The notes under the pieces: generated by a model
Seen by the model: the letters and a program-made list of their open reading frames with translations, nothing else
Databases searched by the model: none
Told to the model about the DNA's origin: nothing
From: Nitrososphaerales archaeon TH5894
GTDB lineage: Archaea > Thermoproteota > Nitrososphaeria > Nitrososphaerales > Nitrososphaeraceae
DNA length: 10,424 nucleotides
Reading direction: 5' to 3'
NCBI GenBank assembly: GCA_014523485.1
Contig: JAATVK010000132.1
Span: 1 to 10,424, forward strand
Made by a program: the position numbers and the translations under genes
Part shown: in pieces, positions 5,601-10,424 of the stretch
Layout: each line of letters opens with the position of its first letter
How positions within the stretch are numbered: the first letter of the stretch is position 1

Positions 5601-6410
5601 ATGAATTTAAAATTCTTATTTCTAGTAATACTATTTTTACGTTAACTATACCATTAATGAATATCCAAATTTTTTTAGCTTTCGCTCAAAATTCTGACAA
5701 ATCCTTCAAGGGGAATGAAGCTCCATTTATCCATGATACAATCCTCTCGGACCATGACGGCATGCATTCATTTAACTCTTCAAAGATAAAGAACAAATTT
5801 GGTGAAACTCAATTACAAAAAATATTTATAGGTCAAAATATGTCTCGTGATTCAGAAACTTATTTAGGACTAAATAAAACGGAGATTATCTATAATACAA
5901 CTGCAGACCAAGATAATGATGACAATATATTCTCTGAAGCAGGTTTACCAAACAAGGATATTCTAACTTTTATTGCTAATAATAAGGTTGATTCTCCTGG
6001 TACTGAAGTAGAAGAAGGGCAACCACCAACAGTAACTGATGAGCTAGTAACAGAATGAAAGGTTACTGAAGCAGAGATACAAAACAATGAAGAGAAATTA
6101 CAAAATGAAGGTAAAACAATAACAGTTGAAGAGATTCCTATACAATCGGAAGAATCTCAAATTGAAGAGGCAACAGAAGGAAACGTTACTATAAAGGGTC
6201 TACCAATAATAAATTATACTACTCAAGATTCTCACTTGACAACATACTTCAGACTTAGGTGCTGAAGATGAACAAGAAGAAAACACACCATCATTAGAAA
6301 AAACTCCAAAAAATGAAGACAAAATGAAAGTTACAGAAGTTTGTAGCGATGAAAAGGATAATGACGTGGATGGAATCATAGATGAAAAGAAAGATTGTTT
6401 CAGTAAATAA
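5601..6410 (+). pseudogene. Exported acidic protein with TSP3-like calcium motif, frameshifted and with an in-frame stop
   Basis: The ancestral reading can be stitched together. The ATG at 5601 encodes MNLKFLFLVILF. Restoring one T in the T5 run (5634-5638) continues it as a signal peptide through LTIPLMNIQIFLAFA, with the predicted cut before QNSDK. That frame is open to a TGA at 6056-6058, then continues in frame as low-complexity, Glu/Thr-rich sequence to about 6233. Single-base losses near 6233-6236 (a C) and 6254-6257 (a T) join LDNILQT and GAEDEQEENTPSLEK to it. The end, CSDEKDNDVDGIIDEKKDC (last codons before TAA at 6408), has the Cys-flanked DxDxDG-like pattern of thrombospondin type 3 or EF-hand-like calcium loops. 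The longest intact piece is 5657-6058, only the N-terminal half. No enzyme domain is visible. The mature protein would have been a secreted or surface acidic protein. Confidence 0.72.
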
Positions 6411-6426
6411 AATAACTTATTCATTC

Positions 6427-6447
6427 TTAAAGCATCCCTTTGCTTAA
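6427..6447. terminator. Weak hairpin downstream of the exported-protein remnant
   Basis: TTAAAGCA (6427-6434) faces TGCTTAA (6441-6447) with one bulged A and a 6-nt loop. No T-run follows on the plus strand, so its role as a terminator is doubtful. It may only be a transcript-end stem. Confidence 0.25.
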
Positions 6448-6517
6448 AATAATTAGAACATTCTCAAAAAATTAATCAAATTTTCAGTATGAAGTTTAGA
6501 CGTAAAGTGTAAATAGC

Positions 6518-6569
6518 TATATAAATGGAATATTGTTTACTCCATATGATGGAATTTAAGTATATATTA
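6518..6569 (+). promoter_or_regulatory. ilvB promoter region: two TATA boxes and a palindrome
   Basis: Two TATA candidates are present, TATATAAAT (6518-6526) and TATATATTA (6561-6569). Between them TCCAT-ATG-ATGGA (6541-6553) forms a 5-bp inverted repeat, and ATGGAAT occurs at 6525-6531 and again at 6549-6555. Use of the second box would start RNA near 6590 and leave a leader of about 65 nt, unusual beside the near-leaderless genes in this window. A regulator bound at the palindrome would touch the upstream side of the second box. Confidence 0.4.
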
Positions 6570-6605
6570 CTAGAATTGTTCTTCTCAGAATATTTTAGTA
6601 GTACA

Positions 6606-6635
6606 TTAGATTAAGTTTTATCCAACTTAGATTAA
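6606..6635 (+). repeat. Direct and inverted repeat in the ilvB leader
   Basis: TTAGATTAA is repeated exactly at 6606-6614 and 6627-6635, a spacing of 21 bp or two helical turns. Overlapping it, TAAGTT (6612-6617) and AACTTA (6624-6629) form an inverted repeat with a 6-nt loop. It lies between the second TATA box and the ilvB start, where a bound repressor or an RNA hairpin could act. Confidence 0.4.
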
Positions 6636-6655
6636 AAGGAAATGGAGAAGAAATT

Positions 6656-8344
6656 ATGGTTGAAATGATTGGGGCAAAGGCATTGATTACTTCTTTAGAA
6701 AAAGAAGCGGTAGATATTGTTTTTGGATTACCAGGTGGTGCTAACTTGCCTATTTATGACGAATTAGTAGATGCTAATTTTAGACATGTTTTAGTAAGAC
6801 ATGAACAAGCAGCCGCACACATGGCAGATGGTTATGCACGAATTAAAAGAAAGGCAGGAGTTTGCTTGGCTACATCAGGTCCAGGCGCTACTAATTTAGT
6901 AACAGGTATAGCTACAGCTCATGCTGATTCGATACCCATGGTCGCAATAACTGGACAAGTACCAGTACCAATGATTGGAAAAGATGCATTTCAGGAAACC
7001 GACATAATCGGTATCTCTAATCCATGTACAAAATATGCATTTCAACCAAGAAAAGCGATCGAGATCCCGGAAGTCATAAAAAAGGCGTTTTATATTACTG
7101 AGAGTGGACGCCCTGGTCCTGTTTTAGTAGATATCCCAAAAGATGTACAACAAGAGAAGGCAGAAATAGAATTTCCGTCGTTGATAAAAGTTAGAGGCTA
7201 TAAACCTGCTTTTGATCCAGATTTGTCTCAAATAGAAAAAGCTATTAATCTTATTATGAAGGCAGAGAAACCAATTATCATGGCTGGAGGAGGTGTAATT
7301 CTTTCAGGCGCTTTTCATGAATTACAAGCATTAGCAGAAATATTAATGTGCCCTGTTGTTACGACGTTTAAAGGAAAAGGCGCCTTCCCTGAAAATCATC
7401 CTCTTGCGATGGGGCCAATTGGGATGCATGGCCATGCTGAAGCTAATAAAATAATAATAGAAGCAGATTGTATCATTGCTATTGGTGCAAGATTTTCTGA
7501 TAGATCAGTTGGAAGGTTTGATGAATTTGGTAAAGGTATGAGTATTATTCATTTAGACGTTGACCCTGCAGAGATTGGGAAGAATAAATCTGTGGATGTG
7601 GCCGTAGTAGGCGATGTTAAATCTTCTTTAAGAACAATAATAAAGATGCTAACTACAAAGGGAATTAGAAAAGATCCAGATAATTCTTGGTTGAAGAGAA
7701 GAAAAGAGCTTATTGAATATTATACAAGTACGATAAAAGATTATTCTAGAGAAATTACTGCAAAAAAGACACTTAAAAAATTACGTGAATTATTACCTTC
7801 TGAAGCAATAGTAACCACTGAAGTAGGACAATGTCAAATGTGGGCTTCTTTGCATTTTGACGTTATTACGCCTGGAACTTTTTTCAGTTCAACAGGCCTT
7901 GGAACCATGGGGTTTGGATTTCCTGCTTCGATAGGAGCAAAGGCAGCTAAGCCTCAGGTTCCTGTAATTGATATAGCAGGAGACGGTTCCTTTAATATGA
8001 CAGAAAATTCTCTAGCAGTATCTGTATTAGAGAAACTTCCAGTCATTGTATTTTTATTAAACAACTATATGTTAGGAATGGTGGCTCAATGGCAAAGAAC
8101 TTTTTACAATAGACGATATAGTGGTGTTCAACAAAATCGTTGTCCTGATTACGTGAAATTGGCTGAGTCATATGGTGCACAAGGTATACGCGTTCAATCT
8201 ATAAATGAATTGGATAAAGCCATTAAAACTGGAATAAGTTCTGATGTGGCCACCGTTATAGATATTCCAATTGATCCCGAAGAAGATGTTTATCCTTTTG
8301 TTGCTCCTGGTTCCGGATTAAAAGATATGATAGTTGGGGGGTAA
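6656..8344 (+). CDS. ilvB: Acetohydroxyacid synthase, catalytic subunit
   Basis: A 562-residue ThDP enzyme, the usual length for AHAS large subunits. It condenses two pyruvates, or pyruvate with 2-oxobutyrate, to the acetohydroxy acids that lead to valine, leucine and isoleucine. Visible features: the N-terminal pyrimidine-binding domain with catalytic E50 in VRHEQAAAHMADGYAR; the ATSGPGATNLVTGI and ITGQVP segments; the central FAD domain; and the C-terminal diphosphate domain with the ThDP motif from G442-D443-G444 to N469-N470. The AHAS-specific block GMVAQWQRTFY follows (W479 is the conserved tryptophan). This block separates it from pyruvate oxidase and glyoxylate carboligase. The start at 6656 is preceded by GGAGAAG, a possible ribosome site about a dozen bases upstream. 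It is the first gene of the ilvB-ilvN-leuA operon. Confidence 0.95.
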   Translation: MVEMIGAKALITSLEKEAVDIVFGLPGGANLPIYDELVDANFRHVLVRHEQAAAHMADGYARIKRKAGVCLATSGPGATNLVTGIATAHADSIPMVAITGQVPVPMIGKDAFQETDIIGISNPCTKYAFQPRKAIEIPEVIKKAFYITESGRPGPVLVDIPKDVQQEKAEIEFPSLIKVRGYKPAFDPDLSQIEKAINLIMKAEKPIIMAGGGVILSGAFHELQALAEILMCPVVTTFKGKGAFPENHPLAMGPIGMHGHAEANKIIIEADCIIAIGARFSDRSVGRFDEFGKGMSIIHLDVDPAEIGKNKSVDVAVVGDVKSSLRTIIKMLTTKGIRKDPDNSWLKRRKELIEYYTSTIKDYSREITAKKTLKKLRELLPSEAIVTTEVGQCQMWASLHFDVITPGTFFSSTGLGTMGFGFPASIGAKAAKPQVPVIDIAGDGSFNMTENSLAVSVLEKLPVIVFLLNNYMLGMVAQWQRTFYNRRYSGVQQNRCPDYVKLAESYGAQGIRVQSINELDKAIKTGISSDVATVIDIPIDPEEDVYPFVAPGSGLKDMIVGG

Positions 8345-8353
8345 AATAGAAAG

Positions 8354-8881
8354 ATGACGTCATATGATTCTGATACCGAGGGTCCCGAAAAGATAACATT
8401 ACCATATCGAATATTATCTGTCATTGTAGACAATAAGCCTGGTGTTTTATTTAGGGTTACTAATTTGTTTAGGGCAAGAAATTTTAATATTGAAAGTATT
8501 ACAGTTGGCACAACAGAACAACATGATATATCAAGAATGACCATTGCAATCCAGAGTGACTCTCGAACCACAGATCAGTTGGTAAAACAATTAAGCAAAT
8601 TAATTGATATTATAGAGGTAAGGTTACTTGATACAGGAAATACAGTATTTAGAGAACTTGCATTGATAAAAATGAAGGCTCATGACCCAACTTCTAGAAT
8701 GGAAATCACTCATTTCTCAAATATATTTAGAGCAAAAATTCTAGATGTCAACAAAGACTCTATGATGGTAGAGATAACTGGAACACCTGACAAGATCGAT
8801 GCTTTTAAGAGTATTGTAGATCCATATGGAATTATCCAAATTGCAAGAACTGGTGTATCTGCCTTACCTCGAGGAGTTTAA
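8354..8881 (+). CDS. ilvN: Acetohydroxyacid synthase, regulatory subunit
   Basis: A 175-residue AHAS small subunit that binds and activates IlvB and confers feedback control. The N-terminal ACT domain (about 18-92) reads YRILSVIVDNKPGVLFRVTNLF, then RNFNIESITVG. G30 and N45 align with E. coli IlvH G14 and N29, both part of the valine site, so valine inhibition is likely retained. The C-terminal AHAS-specific domain follows (about 95-170, from ELALIKMK to PYGIIQIARTG). Compared with the E. coli protein there is an extra hydrophilic N-terminal stretch of about 16 residues. The gene begins 9 nt after the ilvB stop and ends 2 nt before leuA. That spacing fits translational coupling, and a G6 run at 8336-8341 may serve as a weak ribosome site. 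Confidence 0.95.
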   Translation: MTSYDSDTEGPEKITLPYRILSVIVDNKPGVLFRVTNLFRARNFNIESITVGTTEQHDISRMTIAIQSDSRTTDQLVKQLSKLIDIIEVRLLDTGNTVFRELALIKMKAHDPTSRMEITHFSNIFRAKILDVNKDSMMVEITGTPDKIDAFKSIVDPYGIIQIARTGVSALPRGV

Positions 8882-8883
8882 AG

Positions 8884-10424
8884 ATGAAAAATAAAAGTAA
8901 TAAAAACGGTACAAGTAAACGTAATATGGGTGATCAAGTACGGATTTTTGATACAACATTAAGAGATGGTGAACAGACTCCGGGCGTCTCAGTAAACCCT
9001 GAAAAAAAACTTAAAATAGCATTTAGGCTTGATGAACTAGGAGTGGATGCAATTGAGGCGGGTTTTCCTGTTGTATCTCAGGGTGAAAGGGAATCTATAA
9101 AGACAATTGCTAAACAAGGTTTAAAAGCTAACATTTATGGACTCGCTAGATCGGTTCAATCAGATATAGATGCAGCCTTAGCATGCGATGTAAAATACAT
9201 CCATACTTTTATAGCTACTTCTGATATTCATATGAAATATAAATTAAATATGACTAAAGAACAAGTTCTAGAACATGCGATTTGGTCAGTTGAATATGCA
9301 AAAAAACATGGGCTGCAAGTCGAATTTTCAGCAGAAGATGCAACTCGTTCTGATAGAGATTTTTTGATTCGAGTGTTTAAATCAGTTGAAGAAGTGGGAG
9401 CAGACAGGATTGATATACCAGATACAGTGGGTTACGCTACCCCTGAATATATTTCTAGTCTAGTAAAAGAAGTCGCTCATAATACATCATTACCAATAAG
9501 CATGCATTGTCATGATGATTTTGGTCAGGCTGTTGCCAATTCACTTGCTGGTATAAATTCAGGTGCAAATTGTGCTCATGTAACGATAAATGGCATAGGT
9601 GAGAGAGCTGGGAATGCATCACTTGAAGAATTTGTAATGTCATTGCATTGTCTATATAGTAAAAAAACAAATATCCAAACGCAGCTATTGTATGAAACAT
9701 CTAAATTTGTTTCCAATACAATGGGAATAATTGTACAACCAAATAAAGCAATTATTGGTGAAAATGCATTTGGTCATGAATCTGGGATTCATACTCATGG
9801 AATTATTAATAACCCTTTAACTTATGAACCTATTAGTCCTGAACTCGTTGGAAGAAAAAGGTGGTTACAAGCAGGCAAACATGCAGGTGCTCATGGAATT
9901 AAAGCAATGTTAAATGAATTTGGTGTAAATCCTACTGATGAAGAATTGCAAAAAATTGTGGAACAGCAAAAAATTATTTCCGATAAAGGAAAATCAATTA
10001 CTACTGCAGAATTATTATCCATTTCGGGACATGTAATGGGAAATTCAAAATTTGAAGAAAAATTTACATTACACGATTTCCACATTGTTACAGGTTTAAA
10101 TATCATACCAACAGCAGTAATTCAATTAAGTACTCAAGGTAAGGAATATATTGCGTCAGAAATAGGTGTGGGACCAGTAGATTCTGCTCTTAAGGCGATA
10201 CAAAAAATAGCTGTTGAAGTAGCGAAAATTAAAGTAAGAGAATATAGACTTGAATCTATTACAGGTGGATCCGATGCCTTAGCTGAGGTTTCAGTCAAAG
10301 TTGAAGATAATTTTGGAAATGTAGTTTCAGCTAGGAAATCTGGAGCAGATGTTGTAGTTGCTTCTGTTCAAGCAATGATGGATGCAATCAACAAGGTAAT
10401 GTTAAAAAAAGTTTTAGAATCTTA
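8884..10424 (+). CDS. leuA: 2-isopropylmalate synthase (LeuA/CimA family), stop codon cut by window end
   Basis: The frame is open for 513 codons and ends in TA at the last two bases, so only the final base of the stop appears to be missing. The N-terminal HMGL-like TIM barrel has the family signature FDTTLRDGEQTPG (22-34; R27 and D28 catalytic, D28 a metal ligand) and MHCHDDFGQAVAN (207 onward; H208 and H210 metal ligands). The motif NGIGERAGNASLEE comes next, then HESGIHTHG in the linker and a C-terminal LeuA dimerisation/regulatory domain from about residue 380. The length matches long-form isopropylmalate synthases (about 520 residues). The enzyme joins acetyl-CoA and 2-oxoisovalerate for leucine synthesis. 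Citramalate synthase (pyruvate as acceptor) is a close relative and cannot be excluded by eye. The start at 8884 lies 2 nt after ilvN; M15 is an alternative start. Confidence 0.9.
   Translation, partial: MKNKSNKNGTSKRNMGDQVRIFDTTLRDGEQTPGVSVNPEKKLKIAFRLDELGVDAIEAGFPVVSQGERESIKTIAKQGLKANIYGLARSVQSDIDAALACDVKYIHTFIATSDIHMKYKLNMTKEQVLEHAIWSVEYAKKHGLQVEFSAEDATRSDRDFLIRVFKSVEEVGADRIDIPDTVGYATPEYISSLVKEVAHNTSLPISMHCHDDFGQAVANSLAGINSGANCAHVTINGIGERAGNASLEEFVMSLHCLYSKKTNIQTQLLYETSKFVSNTMGIIVQPNKAIIGENAFGHESGIHTHGIINNPLTYEPISPELVGRKRWLQAGKHAGAHGIKAMLNEFGVNPTDEELQKIVEQQKIISDKGKSITTAELLSISGHVMGNSKFEEKFTLHDFHIVTGLNIIPTAVIQLSTQGKEYIASEIGVGPVDSALKAIQKIAVEVAKIKVREYRLESITGGSDALAEVSVKVEDNFGNVVSARKSGADVVVASVQAMMDAINKVMLKKVLES

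Noticed and set aside
5381..6058. TGA codons at 5381 and 6056 as selenocysteine or programmed readthrough
   Set aside because: The 5381 TGA is only met because of a lost base just before it, and the 6056 TGA sits in low-complexity sequence. No SECIS-like structure was noticed, and further indels remain in both genes.
1..10424. Mobile element or transferred island
   Set aside because: No transposase, integrase, terminal inverted repeat or tRNA attachment site is visible. The broken genes have the same base composition as their neighbours.

Overview
The window reads as a piece of an ammonia-oxidising archaeon (Thaumarchaeota/Nitrososphaeria, most like the low-GC Nitrososphaeraceae such as Candidatus Nitrosocosmicus). 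The reasons are the strongly AT-rich composition, archaeal TATA boxes about 29-36 nt upstream of most start codons with almost no leader, poly-T terminators, two-cysteine-pair miniproteins, and secreted calcium-binding-repeat proteins of a kind I associate with that group. The lineage call is inference from gene content and style; no marker gene such as amoA or rRNA is present.

Layout. (1) 1-955: a minus-strand DUF2203 gene (265-687) flanked by AT-rich non-coding DNA. (2) 956-2700: a UbiA/MenA-like membrane prenyltransferase (+), converging on a 56-aa zinc-ribbon miniprotein (-). A 400-nt non-coding stretch follows, with a nested inverted repeat and a perfect 14-bp tandem duplication. After it comes a 47-aa YHS-domain miniprotein (2554-2697). 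(3) 2734-4656: a zinc-dependent NAD(H) medium-chain dehydrogenase followed by a very clear LsrF homologue (class I aldolase fold, acetyl-CoA-forming thiolase). None of the other genes of the AI-2 system is nearby. (4) 4827-6410: two adjacent genes for exported acidic proteins, one with RTX-like nonapeptide repeats and one ending in a thrombospondin-type-3-like calcium motif. Both keep promoter and signal peptide but are broken by several single-base indels, and the second also by an in-frame stop. (5) 6656-10424: a tightly packed branched-chain amino acid operon, ilvB - ilvN - leuA. The window ends two bases into what should be the leuA stop codon.

How the genes work together. ilvB and ilvN give the catalytic and regulatory subunits of acetohydroxyacid synthase (valine/isoleucine/leucine precursors), and leuA commits 2-oxoisovalerate to leucine; ilvC is not between them. 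The dehydrogenase and LsrF may form a two-step pathway. Oxidising the CH3-CHOH group of a 1- or 5-deoxypentulose phosphate would give exactly the diketone phosphate that LsrF splits with CoA to acetyl-CoA and DHAP. That is the most interesting functional hypothesis here. The side-by-side decay of two exported-protein genes between intact metabolic genes is the most striking structural observation.
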